Assembly (NCBI GenBank): GCA_016790515.1
Contig: JAEUOY010000007.1
Location: 1 to 50,557 of the forward strand
Origin: Burkholderiaceae bacterium
GTDB taxonomy: Bacteria; Pseudomonadota; Gammaproteobacteria; Burkholderiales; Burkholderiaceae_C
Length of the DNA: 50,557 bases
Direction: 5' to 3'
Part shown: one piece after another, positions 1 through 8,274 of the stretch
Layout of the letters: every line of letters starts with the position of its first letter
Position numbering within the stretch: the stretch's first letter is position 1
Notes under the pieces: model-generated
Database searches by the model: none
What the model saw: only the letters and a program-made list of their open reading frames with translations
Told to the model about the DNA's origin: nothing
Position numbers and translations under genes: made by a program

Positions 1-898
1 GCAGCGGCAGATGGACGTCTACACGATCCGCACGCTGTGCGACATCGCCGACCAGTACGCCGACGGGCACGTGCGCTTCACGATCCGCAGCAACATCGAG
101 TTCATGGTCGCCGAGGAGCGCAAGGTCGCGCCCCTCGTCGAGGCGCTGAAGAGCAACGGCTTCCCCGTCGGCGGCACCGGCAACTCGGTCTCGATGATCG
201 CGCACACGCAGGGCTGGCTGCACTGCGACATCCCGGGCACCGACGCCTCGGGCGCCGTAAAGGCGCTGATGGACGAACTGCACGAGGAGTTCATCCGCGA
301 GGAGATGCCCAACCGCGTGCACCTCAGCACCAGCTGCTGCGAGATCAACTGCGGCGGACAGGCCGACATTGCCATCATCGTGCAGCACACCAAGCCACCG
401 AAGATCAACCACGACCTCGTGGCCAACATGTGCGAGCGCCCGGCGGTGGTGGCGCGCTGCCCGGTGGCGGCCATCCGGCCGGCGCTGGTCAACGGCAAGC
501 CGAGCCTCGAAGTCGACGAGAAGAAGTGCATCTGCTGCGGCGCCTGCTACCCGCCGTGCCCGCCGATGCAGATCAACGACCCCGAGCATTCCAAGCTGGC
601 GATCTGGGTCGGCGGCAAGAACTCGAACGCCCGCGGCAAGCCGACCTTCATGAAGATGGTGGCCAGCGGCCTGCCGAACAACCCGCCGCGCTGGCCCGAG
701 GTGTCGGCGATGGTCAAGAAGATCCTCTACACCTACAAGGAGGACGCGCGCTCGTGGGAGCGGCTGTCCGACTGGGTCGAGCGCATCGGCTGGCCGCGAT
801 TCTTCGAGAAGTGCGACCTGCCGTTCACCAAGTACCTGATCGACGACTGGCGCGGCTCGCGAGCCAACCTGAACGCCTCGACCCACATCCGGTTCTGA
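1..898 (+). CDS. dsrB: Dissimilatory sulfite reductase beta subunit DsrB (5' end cut by window)
   Basis: The frame is open from base 2, so the true start lies upstream; the ATG at 11 is internal. DsrB with DsrA forms the siroheme-amide/[4Fe-4S] reductase that, in sulfur oxidizers, runs backwards to turn DsrC-bound sulfur into sulfite in the cytoplasm. The fragment keeps the sulfite reductase cysteine region (TSCCEINCGGQ, then MCERP...RCPV) and the ferredoxin-type insert CICCGACYPPCPP. It ends FTKYLIDDWRGSR..., as DsrB proteins do. dsrE begins 10 bases after the stop and the rest of a dsr operon follows in order. DsrEFH and DsrL downstream mark it as the oxidative type. About 60-70 N-terminal residues appear to be missing, judged from family length. 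Confidence 0.96.
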   Translation, partial: QRQMDVYTIRTLCDIADQYADGHVRFTIRSNIEFMVAEERKVAPLVEALKSNGFPVGGTGNSVSMIAHTQGWLHCDIPGTDASGAVKALMDELHEEFIREEMPNRVHLSTSCCEINCGGQADIAIIVQHTKPPKINHDLVANMCERPAVVARCPVAAIRPALVNGKPSLEVDEKKCICCGACYPPCPPMQINDPEHSKLAIWVGGKNSNARGKPTFMKMVASGLPNNPPRWPEVSAMVKKILYTYKEDARSWERLSDWVERIGWPRFFEKCDLPFTKYLIDDWRGSRANLNASTHIRF

Positions 899-908
899 GG
901 GCCTGAAG

Positions 909-1268
909 ATGAAGATCGGCCTGCTCGTCAGCGAAGGTCCGTACACCCACCAGGCCAGCGACACGGCGTACAACTTCGCGGTCGCCGCGCTGGCCAAGGG
1001 GCACGAGATCCAGCGCGTGTTCTTCTACCACGATGGCGTCTACAACGCGACCCGGCTGACCGAGCCGCCGCAGGACGACCGCCATGTCGTCAACCGCTGG
1101 TCGGCGCTGAACGCCGAGCACAAGGTCGACCTGGTCGTCTGCGTTGCCGCGGCGCTGCGGCGCGGCATCAAGGACGAGGTGCTGGCGCCGGGCTTCCGCA
1201 TCTCGGGGCTGGGCCAGCTGGTCGAGAGCGGGATGAAGGCCGACCGGCTGGTCACCTTCGGGGATTGA
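909..1268 (+). CDS. dsrE: Sulfur relay protein DsrE
   Basis: 119 aa. DsrE is the sulfur-binding subunit of the cytoplasmic DsrE2F2H2 hexamer, which passes sulfane sulfur to DsrC. The single DsrE-fold domain carries Cys78 in DLVVCVAAALRRG, the same residue number as the active cysteine described for the Allochromatium vinosum protein. The C-terminal GLGQLVESGMKADRLVTFGD is typical of the family. A GAGG sequence at the end of dsrB serves as ribosome binding site. The stop codon lies just before the dsrF start, so translation is probably coupled. Confidence 0.96.
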   Translation: MKIGLLVSEGPYTHQASDTAYNFAVAALAKGHEIQRVFFYHDGVYNATRLTEPPQDDRHVVNRWSALNAEHKVDLVVCVAAALRRGIKDEVLAPGFRISGLGQLVESGMKADRLVTFGD

Positions 1269-1270
1269 CG

Positions 1271-1627
1271 ATGAAAAAGTTCATGTTCGTCAACCGCAAG
1301 CCGCCGTTCGGCACGGTCTATGCGCTCGAAAGCCTCGAGGTCGTGCTGATCGCGGCGACCTTCGACCAGGACGTGTCGCTGGCCTTCCTCGACGACGGCG
1401 TCTACGAGCTCGTCAAGGGCCAGAACCCCAAGGGCATCGGCATCAAGAACCATTCGCCGACCTACCGCGCGCTCGAGGGCTACGACGTCGAGAAGCTCTA
1501 CGTCGAGCGCGAGGCCATGGCCGCCCGCGGCCTGACCGTGGCCGACCTGCTGGTCGATGTCGAGGTGCTGTCCAGCGCCGAGATGGCCGAGTTGATGGCC
1601 GGGCAGGACGTGGTCCTGAGCTTCTAG
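1271..1627 (+). CDS. dsrF: Sulfur relay protein DsrF
   Basis: 118 aa from the ATG at 1271. A TTG at 1265 overlapping the dsrE stop would add two residues, but ATG with GGG about 7 bases upstream is preferred. DsrF is the structural partner of DsrE and DsrH. The protein starts MKKFMFVNRKPPFGTVYALE and contains FLDDGVYELVKGQ and KNHSPTYRALEGYDVEKLYV, all DsrF hallmarks. It has no cysteine, which fits its non-catalytic role in the hexamer. It lies between dsrE and dsrH in the usual order. Confidence 0.95.
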   Translation: MKKFMFVNRKPPFGTVYALESLEVVLIAATFDQDVSLAFLDDGVYELVKGQNPKGIGIKNHSPTYRALEGYDVEKLYVEREAMAARGLTVADLLVDVEVLSSAEMAELMAGQDVVLSF

Positions 1628-1637
1628 AGAGTCCGCG

Positions 1638-1937
1638 ATGCTGCATATCGTCAACAAGTCCCACGCCCAGACGCGCTCGCTCGAGAGCTGCCTGCGTCTG
1701 TCCCGGCCGGGTCAGTCGCTGCTGCTGATCGAGGACGCGGTCTATGCCGCGACCCGCGCCGCCGCGGCGAGTTCGGGCATCGCAGAGGCCGCGACGCGGC
1801 TGAAGGTCTATGCCCTGGCCCCAGACGTCGAGGCGCGCGGCATGGCCGGCAAGCTGGTCGACGGCGTGACGGCCGTCGACTACGGCGGCTTCGTCGACCT
1901 GGTTGTCGAGCATTCCACCAGCCAGTCCTGGCTCTGA
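1638..1937 (+). CDS. dsrH: Sulfur relay protein DsrH
   Basis: 99 aa, TusB/DsrH family. It completes the DsrEFH sulfur transferase. The N-terminal MLHIVNKSHAQTRSLESCLR has a cysteine at position 18, near the conserved Cys20 of characterised DsrH. LLLIEDAVYAA is the family signature, and the C-terminal DYGGFVDLVVEHSTSQSWL is also typical. It starts 10 bases after dsrF and is followed after 40 bases by dsrC, its interaction partner. Confidence 0.95.
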   Translation: MLHIVNKSHAQTRSLESCLRLSRPGQSLLLIEDAVYAATRAAAASSGIAEAATRLKVYALAPDVEARGMAGKLVDGVTAVDYGGFVDLVVEHSTSQSWL

Positions 1938-1977
1938 GCCCAGCCTGGTCCCATCACCCCGACATCTGGAGACGTCA

Positions 1978-2310
1978 ATGGGCATCGAAGTCAACGGCAA
2001 GAACTACGAAACCGACGAAGAGGGCTACCTCGTCAACCTGGCCGACTGGGACGAGGCCGTGGCCAACGTCATCGCCAAGACCGAGAACGTCGAGATGACG
2101 CCCAGCCACTGGGAAGTCGTCAACTTCCTGCGCGAGTACTACAACGAGTACCAGATCGCCCCGGCGGTGCGCGTGCTGACCAAGGCGATCGGCAAGCAGC
2201 TCGGCCCCGACAAGGGCAACAGCAAGTACCTGTACGAGCTGTTCCCCTATGGCCCCGCGAAGCAGGCCTGCAAGATCGCCGGCCTGCCCAAGCCGACCGG
2301 CTGCGTGTGA
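1978..2310 (+). CDS. dsrC: Sulfur carrier DsrC
   Basis: 110 aa starting MGIEVNGKNYETDEEGYLVNL; the ATG at 1978 follows GGAG, and the frame open further upstream is ignored because family members start here. DsrC carries sulfur as persulfide/trisulfide between DsrEFH, DsrAB and the membrane complex DsrMKJOP. The flexible C-terminal arm has both redox cysteines, Cys98 and Cys109, spaced CX10C with Cys109 second to last. This is the full, catalytically competent DsrC, in contrast to the cysteine-free paralogue at 11659. Confidence 0.98.
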   Translation: MGIEVNGKNYETDEEGYLVNLADWDEAVANVIAKTENVEMTPSHWEVVNFLREYYNEYQIAPAVRVLTKAIGKQLGPDKGNSKYLYELFPYGPAKQACKIAGLPKPTGCV

Positions 2311-2344
2311 CCCGGCCAGCGGCACCGCTCCTGCAAAGGGTCGC

Positions 2345-3073
2345 ATGTCTGGGCTCACGATCGGCTACGCGCTGCTGTTCTATGCCGCGACCGCCGTGCT
2401 GGTGGTCGGGCTGGCGCTGAAGATCCGCGTCTATGCGCGCACGCCTTCGCCGCTGAAGATCGCGACGACGCCGGCGCCGGTCACGCGCGGCGGCGTGGCC
2501 TTGCGGCTGCTGCGCGAGGTGGTGCTGTTCGAGAGCCTGTTCAAGTCCAGCAAGTGGACCTGGGCCTTCGGTTGGCTGTTCCATGCCGGCCTGCTGCTGG
2601 TGCTGCTGCGCCACCTGCGCTACTTCCAGCAGCCGGTGTGGACGCCGGTGGTCTGGGTGCAGTTCATCGGCACCTACGCCGGCTTCGCGCTGGTCGCTGG
2701 CCTGGCTGGGTTGTGGGCGCGGAGGGTCCTGGTCGACCGCGTGCGCTACATCTCGACGCCGTCGGACCACCTGCACCTGGCGCTGTTGCTGGCGATCGGC
2801 CTGTCGGGCCTGGCGATGCGCTTCGTTGCCCCCACCGACATCGTCGCGTTGAAGGCCTTCACGCTCGGGCTGATGCGTTTCGACTGGCAGCCGCTGCCGG
2901 CCGACCCGCTGCTGCTGCTGCACCTGACGCTGGTCGCGCTGCTGATGTTCGTGTTCCCGATCAGCAAGCTGCTGCATGCGCCGGGCCTGTTCTTCAGCCC
3001 GACGCGCAACCAGGTCGACAACCCGCGCGAGGCGCGCCACGTCACGCCCTGGGCCGAGGCGGTGGGGAAATAG
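2345..3073 (+). CDS. dsrM: DsrM, diheme cytochrome b membrane subunit of DsrMKJOP
   Basis: 242 aa from the ATG at 2345, preceded by AAAGGG. NarI-like integral membrane protein that passes electrons between DsrK and the quinone pool. About five hydrophobic helices are visible. Candidate heme b ligands His80/His90 (spacing 10) and His193/His211 (spacing 18) reproduce the spacings of NarI; a further His pair occurs in SDHLHLA at 142/144. The stop is one base before the dsrK start, so the two are translationally coupled. Shorter than some DsrM of sulfate reducers, but normal for sulfur oxidizers. Confidence 0.94.
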   Translation: MSGLTIGYALLFYAATAVLVVGLALKIRVYARTPSPLKIATTPAPVTRGGVALRLLREVVLFESLFKSSKWTWAFGWLFHAGLLLVLLRHLRYFQQPVWTPVVWVQFIGTYAGFALVAGLAGLWARRVLVDRVRYISTPSDHLHLALLLAIGLSGLAMRFVAPTDIVALKAFTLGLMRFDWQPLPADPLLLLHLTLVALLMFVFPISKLLHAPGLFFSPTRNQVDNPREARHVTPWAEAVGK

Positions 3074-3074
3074 C

Positions 3075-4571
3075 ATGGCCACCGCCGCATTCAAGACGCC
3101 CCAACTCAAGCCCTACCCGGTGATCCCGCTGGTGCAGTCCGGGGCGATGGCGCACAGCAAGCCATTCGTTGCGTCGCCGGCGATCCAGACCAACATCGGC
3201 TTCCCCGGCGAGCTGACCGAGGGCTGGGAGCAGCGCGCCGTCGCGAAGATGGGCGAACTGCTCGGCAAGTACCGCAGCCTGCGGGTCTACATGGACGCCT
3301 GCGTGCACTGCGGCGCCTGTTCCGACAAGTGCCATTACTTCCTCGGCACCGGTGACCCGAAGAACATGCCGGTCGCGCGCCAGGACCTGATGCGCGCGGT
3401 CTACCGCCGCTACTTCACCTTCGCCGGCAAGCACTTCCCGAAGCTGGTCGGCGCGGTCGACATGAGCAAGGAGGTGCTCGACGGCTGGTGGAGCTACTAC
3501 AACCAGTGCAGCGAATGCCGGCGCTGCAGCGTCTTCTGTCCCTACGGCATCGACACCGCCGAAGTGACGATGGCCGCGCGCGAGATCATGGACTCGGTCG
3601 GCCTGGGCCAGAAGTACGCCAACGAGATCATCGGCAAGGTCCACCGCATCGGCAACAACCTGGGCATCCCCGAGCCGGCGCTGGCCGACACCCTGGCCGG
3701 TCTCGAAGAGGACACCAAGGACGAGACCGGTCTCGACGTGCGCTTCCCGCTCGACGTCGAAGGCGCCGAGGTGATGCTGGTCACGCCGTCGGCCGACTTC
3801 TTCTCCGAACCGCATGTCGAGAGCCTGATCGGCTACGCCAAGGTCTTCCACGCCGCCGGCATCAGCTGGACGCTGTCGAGCAAGGCCAGCGAGGCCGGCA
3901 ACTTCGGCCTCTTCATCGGCAACTACGAGCAGATGAAGAAGATCTCGATGCGGGTCAAGGAAGCCTCGCAGGAGCTCGGCGTCAAGCGCATCGTGCTCGG
4001 CGAATGCGGCCATGCCTGGCGCGTGGCCTACAACTTCTGGAACACGCTGATCGGCCCGTTCGACTGGCTCGACCCGCGCTACCCGGTGCCGCAGCACATC
4101 TGCGAGCTGACCCACGACCTGATCCAGCGCGGCGCGCTGCGCTTCGACAAGGACAGGAACGACGACCGCATCGTCACCTTCCACGACTCGTGCAACGTGG
4201 CCCGCGCCTCGCGCATGGGCGGCATCGCCGGCGGCCAGTTCGTGATCCCGCGCGAGATCATCAAGGCGGTGGCCAACCGCTTCCACGACATGGCGCCGGG
4301 GACGATCCACGAAGCCACCTTCTGCTGCGGTGGCGGCGGCGGGCTGCTGACCGACGACCTGATCGAGCTGCGCGTCAAGGGCGCGCTGCCGCGCATGGAG
4401 GCGCTGAAGAACGTCGTCGACCGCCATGGCGTGAACTTCATGGCGACGATCTGCGCGATCTGCAAGGCGCAGTTCACCAAGGTGCTGCCGTACTACGGCT
4501 TCGACATGAGCATGGTCGGCGGCGTGCACCAGCTGGTCGGCAAGGCCATACGGCTCGGCGAGCCGCACTGA
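3075..4571 (+). CDS. dsrK: DsrK, HdrD-like iron-sulfur subunit of DsrMKJOP
   Basis: 498 aa. Cytoplasmic catalytic subunit proposed to act on the DsrC disulfide/trisulfide. It has two N-terminal [4Fe-4S] motifs, Cys76/79/82/86 (CVHCGACSDKC) and Cys145/148/151/155P (CSECRRCSVFCP). Two C-terminal CCG domains follow: one with GECGHAWRVAYNFWN, the other with DSCNVARASR, FCCGGGGGLLTDD and ICAICKAQF. These are expected to hold the noncubane cluster typical of HdrB/HdrD proteins. The ATG at 3075 is chosen because it follows GGGGA and sits against the dsrM stop; the frame is open upstream but overlaps dsrM. Confidence 0.96.
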   Translation: MATAAFKTPQLKPYPVIPLVQSGAMAHSKPFVASPAIQTNIGFPGELTEGWEQRAVAKMGELLGKYRSLRVYMDACVHCGACSDKCHYFLGTGDPKNMPVARQDLMRAVYRRYFTFAGKHFPKLVGAVDMSKEVLDGWWSYYNQCSECRRCSVFCPYGIDTAEVTMAAREIMDSVGLGQKYANEIIGKVHRIGNNLGIPEPALADTLAGLEEDTKDETGLDVRFPLDVEGAEVMLVTPSADFFSEPHVESLIGYAKVFHAAGISWTLSSKASEAGNFGLFIGNYEQMKKISMRVKEASQELGVKRIVLGECGHAWRVAYNFWNTLIGPFDWLDPRYPVPQHICELTHDLIQRGALRFDKDRNDDRIVTFHDSCNVARASRMGGIAGGQFVIPREIIKAVANRFHDMAPGTIHEATFCCGGGGGLLTDDLIELRVKGALPRMEALKNVVDRHGVNFMATICAICKAQFTKVLPYYGFDMSMVGGVHQLVGKAIRLGEPH

Positions 4572-4589
4572 ACCCAACGGAGACATTCC

Positions 4590-5879
4590 ATGGCCCACAT
4601 CGTGATCCTCGGTGCCGGCATCGGCGGCATGACCGCCACCTACGAGATGCGCGCCGCGCTGGGCAAGGAGCACAAGGTCACCGTGGTCAGCGCGGTCGAC
4701 TACTTCCAGTTCGTGCCGTCCAACCCCTGGCTGGCGGTGGGCTGGCGCAAGCGCGAGGACGTGATCCTGCAGGTCGGGCCGCTGCTCGAGCGCAAGGGCA
4801 TCGGCTTCGTCGCCAAGCCGGTGACGCAGATCGACGCCGACCACAGCAAGCTGGTGCTGGCCGGCGGCGAGGAACTGGCCTACGACTACCTGGTGATCAC
4901 CACCGGCCCCAAGCTCAGCTTCGACGAGGTGCCCGGTGCCGGGCCCATATCGTCAGGTGGGGGTGGCCACACCGACTCGGTCTGCTCGGTCGACCACGCC
5001 GAGACCTTCTGGGCCAAGTACCAGGAATTCCTGAAGAACCCGGGCCCGGTCGTGATCGGCGCGATGCCGATGGCCAGCTGCTTCGGCCCGGCCTACGAGT
5101 TCGCCTTCATCCTCGACACCGACCTGCGCCGCCGCAAGCTGCGCAACAAGGTGCCGATCACCTTCGTCACCAGCGAGCCCTACATCGGCCACCTCGGGCT
5201 GGGCGGCGTCGGCGACAGCAAGTCGATGCTCGAGTCGGAGCTGCGCGGCCGCGACATGAAGTGGATCAACAACGCCAGGACGACCAAGGTCGAGGCCGGC
5301 AAGATGTTCGTGACCCAGCTCGACGACCTGGGCGCGGTGTTCAAGGAACACGAGGTGCCGTTCAAGCTGTCGATGATGCTGCCGGCCTTCAAGGGCGTCG
5401 ATGCGGTCGCCGCGGTGCCCAAGCTGTGCAACCCGCGCGGCTTCGTGCTGATCGACGAGTACCAGCGCAGCAAGGCCTACAGGAACGTCTTCTCGGCCGG
5501 CGTCTGCGTCGCGATCCCGCCGGTCGAGGCGACGCCGGTGCCCACCGGCGCGCCGAAGACCGGCTACATGATCGAGACGATGGTCACCGCGATCGTCCAC
5601 AACATCGCCGACGAGCTGGCCGGCCGGCCGGTCTCCGCGCAGGGCACCTGGAACGCGATCTGCCTGGCCGACATGGGCGACACCGGTGCCGCCTTCGTCG
5701 CGCTGCCGCAGATCCCGCCGCGCAACGTCAACTGGTTCAAGAAGGGCAAGTGGGTTCACCTGGCCAAGATCGCCTACGAGAAATACTTCATGCGCAAGAT
5801 GCGCAGCGGCAACTCCGAGCCGATCTACGAAAAGTACGTGCTGAAGCTGCTCGGCATCGTGCGCCTGGCAGGCAAGTGA
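4590..5879 (+). CDS. SQR/FCSD-family FAD flavoprotein inside the dsr operon
   Basis: 429 aa, cytoplasmic or peripheral membrane, no signal peptide. The N-terminal Rossmann motif GAGIGGMTATYEM binds FAD, and DYLVITTGPKLSFDEVPG is typical of sulfide:quinone oxidoreductases. Cys132 and Cys164 (in SCFGPAYEF) match the first two redox cysteines of SQR; Cys280 and Cys306 are candidates for the third. The C-terminus is basic and amphipathic (WFKKGKWVHLAKIAYEKYFMRKM), as expected for membrane attachment. Its RBS (GGAGA) and short gaps put it in the operon between dsrK and dsrL, a position where A. vinosum has no gene. It may oxidize sulfide or a polysulfide to feed the pathway, or act on DsrC persulfide; the substrate is inferred only. 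Confidence 0.86.
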   Translation: MAHIVILGAGIGGMTATYEMRAALGKEHKVTVVSAVDYFQFVPSNPWLAVGWRKREDVILQVGPLLERKGIGFVAKPVTQIDADHSKLVLAGGEELAYDYLVITTGPKLSFDEVPGAGPISSGGGGHTDSVCSVDHAETFWAKYQEFLKNPGPVVIGAMPMASCFGPAYEFAFILDTDLRRRKLRNKVPITFVTSEPYIGHLGLGGVGDSKSMLESELRGRDMKWINNARTTKVEAGKMFVTQLDDLGAVFKEHEVPFKLSMMLPAFKGVDAVAAVPKLCNPRGFVLIDEYQRSKAYRNVFSAGVCVAIPPVEATPVPTGAPKTGYMIETMVTAIVHNIADELAGRPVSAQGTWNAICLADMGDTGAAFVALPQIPPRNVNWFKKGKWVHLAKIAYEKYFMRKMRSGNSEPIYEKYVLKLLGIVRLAGK

Positions 5880-5914
5880 ACCGCTGACCGCGCCCCACCC
5901 GAGGAGATTGCCCG

Positions 5915-7873
5915 ATGTCCGCCCTGCCCGACCGCACCGCCGGCCAGCCGCTGAGCTTTCGACGCTACAAGGACGGCGACCACAAGCCGCGGCCCTGGCA
6001 GCAGGAGATCTTCGACGCCGACCACTCGCACAAGTGCCCGACCTACATCCAGAGCACGCCGCCCTGCCAGGGCTCGTGCCCGTCCGGCGAAGACATTCGC
6101 GGCTGGCTCAACATCGTGCGCAGCATCGAGAAGCCGCCGGCCGGCATGCCCTGGCAGGAATATGCCTGGCGCCGCCTGACCGAAGCCAACCCGCTGCCCT
6201 CGGTGATGGGCCGGGTCTGCCCGGCGCCCTGCGAATCGGGCTGCAACCGCAACGAGGTCGAGGACTTCGTCGGCATCAATTCGGTCGAGCATTTCCTCGG
6301 CGAGTACGCGATCGAGCACCGGCTGGCGTACCCGAAGCCGGCGCAGACCAGCGACAGGAAGGTCGCGGTGATCGGCGGCGGCCCGGCCGGGCTGTCGGCG
6401 GCCTACCAGCTGGCGCGCAAGGGCCATGCGGTGACGATCTTCGACGAGCGCGCCGAGCTCGGCGGCATGATGCGCTACGGCATCCCGGGCTTCCGCACGC
6501 CGCGCGCCGTGCTCGACGCCGAGATCCAGCGCATCCTCGACCTCGGCGTCGAGGCGCGGATGAACTGCCGCATCGGCACCGACATCACGCTCGAGCAGAT
6601 CCAGGCCGATTTCGATGCGGTGTTCCTCGGCATGGGCGCGCAGTCGGGCCGGCCGCTGCCGGTCGAGGGCGCCGAGGCGCCGAACTGCGTCACCGCCACC
6701 GCGTTCCTGAAGGCCTTCAACGACGGCCGGCTGCGCCACGTCGGCAAGCGCGTCGTCGTCGTCGGCGGCGGCGACACCTCGATCGACGTCGCCACCGTCG
6801 CGCGGCGGCTCGGCCACATCGAGAAGGTCAACGAGACCGACCGGCCCGAGCTGGCGATCGCCAGCCATGTCGCGCAGGATGTCGCCGAGGCCTCGGCGCG
6901 GCAGGGCGCCGAGGTCACGCTGACCTCGATCTTTGCGGTCGAGAAGATGCAGGCCAGCCGCCACGAGGTCGAACATGCACTCGGCGAAGGCATCACGATC
7001 CGCGGCGGCTGGGCGCCGGTCAGGGTGATCCGCGACGACACCGGCCGCGCCACCGCGCTGCGGGTGGTCCGGTGCGAGGCGAAGATCACCGGCGGCCGAC
7101 TCGAGATCAAGACCCTCGAGGGCACCGAGCAGGACCTCGAGGCCGACCTGATCGTCTCGGCGATCGGCCAGGCGGTCGATTTCAGCGGCCTCGAGGCGCT
7201 GGACAACGGCAAGGGCGGCATCAGCGCCGACAGGAACTACCAGGTCCAGGGCCAGGCGGGAATGTTCGTCGGCGGCGACGTCGTGCGCCCGCACCTGCTG
7301 ACCACCGCGATCGGCCATGGCGCGATCGCCGCCGACGGCATCGACCGCCACCTGCGCGGCGAGGCGCAGGACAAGCGGCCGAAGATCGACGTGCACACCT
7401 GGGACATCCGGCGCAAGCTGGTCGAGAAGGGGCTGACGCTCAGCGAGGTGCATGAGCCGATCCACGGCACCGATTCGAAGAACGTCGCGATCCACAACTT
7501 CGACAACCGCTCCGACCGCTACGTGATCCCGCACGAGGAACTGTTCCTCGGCCATTTCCAGTACACGCCGCGGCACCGGCGCAAGGTGGTCACGCTGACC
7601 GCCGAGCAGGCGCTGAACAATTTCGAGGAGCGCGTGCTGCCGCTGACCGAGACCGAGGCGATCGGCGAGGCCAAGCGCTGCATGAGCTGCGGGCTGTGCT
7701 TCGAGTGCGACAACTGCGTCGTCTACTGCCCGCAGACGGCGGTGTTCAAGGTGCCGAAGTCGAAGTCGACGACCGGCCGCTACGTCGACACCGACTACAG
7801 CAAGTGCATCGGCTGCCACATCTGCAAGGATGTCTGCCCGACCGGCTACATCCAGATGGGGCTGGGGGAGTAG
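5915..7873 (+). CDS. dsrL: DsrL, NAD(P)H-dependent iron-sulfur flavoprotein
   Basis: 652 aa, the normal length for DsrL of sulfur oxidizers. It resembles the small subunit of NADPH-dependent glutamate synthase and is the electron partner of DsrAB, reducing NAD(P)+ in the oxidative direction. Order of parts: cysteine motifs (CPTYIQ...CQGSCPSGEDIRGW and VCPAPCESGCNR) for N-terminal clusters; FAD site VIGGGPAGLSAAY; NAD(P) site VVVVGGGDTSIDVA; second FAD segment with FVGGDVVRPHLLTTAIGHG; C-terminal ferredoxin with CMSCGLCFECDNCVVYCP and CIGCHICKDVCPTG. RBS is GAGGAG. dsrJ begins 5 bases after the stop. Confidence 0.96.
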   Translation: MSALPDRTAGQPLSFRRYKDGDHKPRPWQQEIFDADHSHKCPTYIQSTPPCQGSCPSGEDIRGWLNIVRSIEKPPAGMPWQEYAWRRLTEANPLPSVMGRVCPAPCESGCNRNEVEDFVGINSVEHFLGEYAIEHRLAYPKPAQTSDRKVAVIGGGPAGLSAAYQLARKGHAVTIFDERAELGGMMRYGIPGFRTPRAVLDAEIQRILDLGVEARMNCRIGTDITLEQIQADFDAVFLGMGAQSGRPLPVEGAEAPNCVTATAFLKAFNDGRLRHVGKRVVVVGGGDTSIDVATVARRLGHIEKVNETDRPELAIASHVAQDVAEASARQGAEVTLTSIFAVEKMQASRHEVEHALGEGITIRGGWAPVRVIRDDTGRATALRVVRCEAKITGGRLEIKTLEGTEQDLEADLIVSAIGQAVDFSGLEALDNGKGGISADRNYQVQGQAGMFVGGDVVRPHLLTTAIGHGAIAADGIDRHLRGEAQDKRPKIDVHTWDIRRKLVEKGLTLSEVHEPIHGTDSKNVAIHNFDNRSDRYVIPHEELFLGHFQYTPRHRRKVVTLTAEQALNNFEERVLPLTETEAIGEAKRCMSCGLCFECDNCVVYCPQTAVFKVPKSKSTTGRYVDTDYSKCIGCHICKDVCPTGYIQMGLGE

Positions 7874-7878
7874 GCACG

Positions 7879-8274
7879 ATGCGGCCTCGCGCACTGCGTG
7901 CCGTGCTGCTGGCGCTGCTGGCCGCCGGCGCGATCGCCGCGCCGTCGGGTGGCGTTCGCACGCCGGTGCCGGCGGTCGAGCCGGCGCTGCAGGGCCCCTG
8001 CATCGCCGATCCGGCAACGATGCGCCGCCAGCATCCCGACATGCTGCGCCACCAGCGCGACGAGACCGTGCACCAGGGCATTCGCGGCGCCAAGGCCAGC
8101 CTGCAGGGCTGCATCCGCTGCCATGCCAGCAAGACGACCGGCAGCGTCGCGGCCGCGAAGACCGACTTCTGCGTCGCCTGCCACAGCTACGCCGCGGTCA
8201 AGGTCGACTGTTTCGAATGCCATGCGAGCCGGCCGAAGGGCCTGGCCGCGAACCACGGAGCGGCCAGGCCATGA
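7879..8274 (+). CDS. dsrJ: DsrJ, periplasmic triheme cytochrome c
   Basis: 131 aa from the ATG at 7879. Periplasmic subunit of DsrMKJOP. The hydrophobic N-terminus (residues 5-20) is a signal or signal anchor. Three heme c sites are present: CIRCH at 78-82, CVACH at 98-102 and CFECH at 111-115. Cys41 in QGPCIAD corresponds to the free cysteine that gives one heme its unusual His/Cys ligation in characterised DsrJ. The stop overlaps the dsrO start as ATGA. Confidence 0.95.
   Translation: MRPRALRAVLLALLAAGAIAAPSGGVRTPVPAVEPALQGPCIADPATMRRQHPDMLRHQRDETVHQGIRGAKASLQGCIRCHASKTTGSVAAAKTDFCVACHSYAAVKVDCFECHASRPKGLAANHGAARP

Noticed and set aside
1265-1270. TTG start for dsrF overlapping the dsrE stop
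   Set aside because: ATG at 1271 has a better placed RBS and gives the start expected for the family.
5825-8017. A 730-codon open frame on the minus strand opposite dsrL
   Set aside because: It mirrors the codon pattern of dsrL in GC-rich DNA, its translation is low-complexity Arg/Ala/Val/Asp-rich with no motif, and dsrL/dsrJ are certain.
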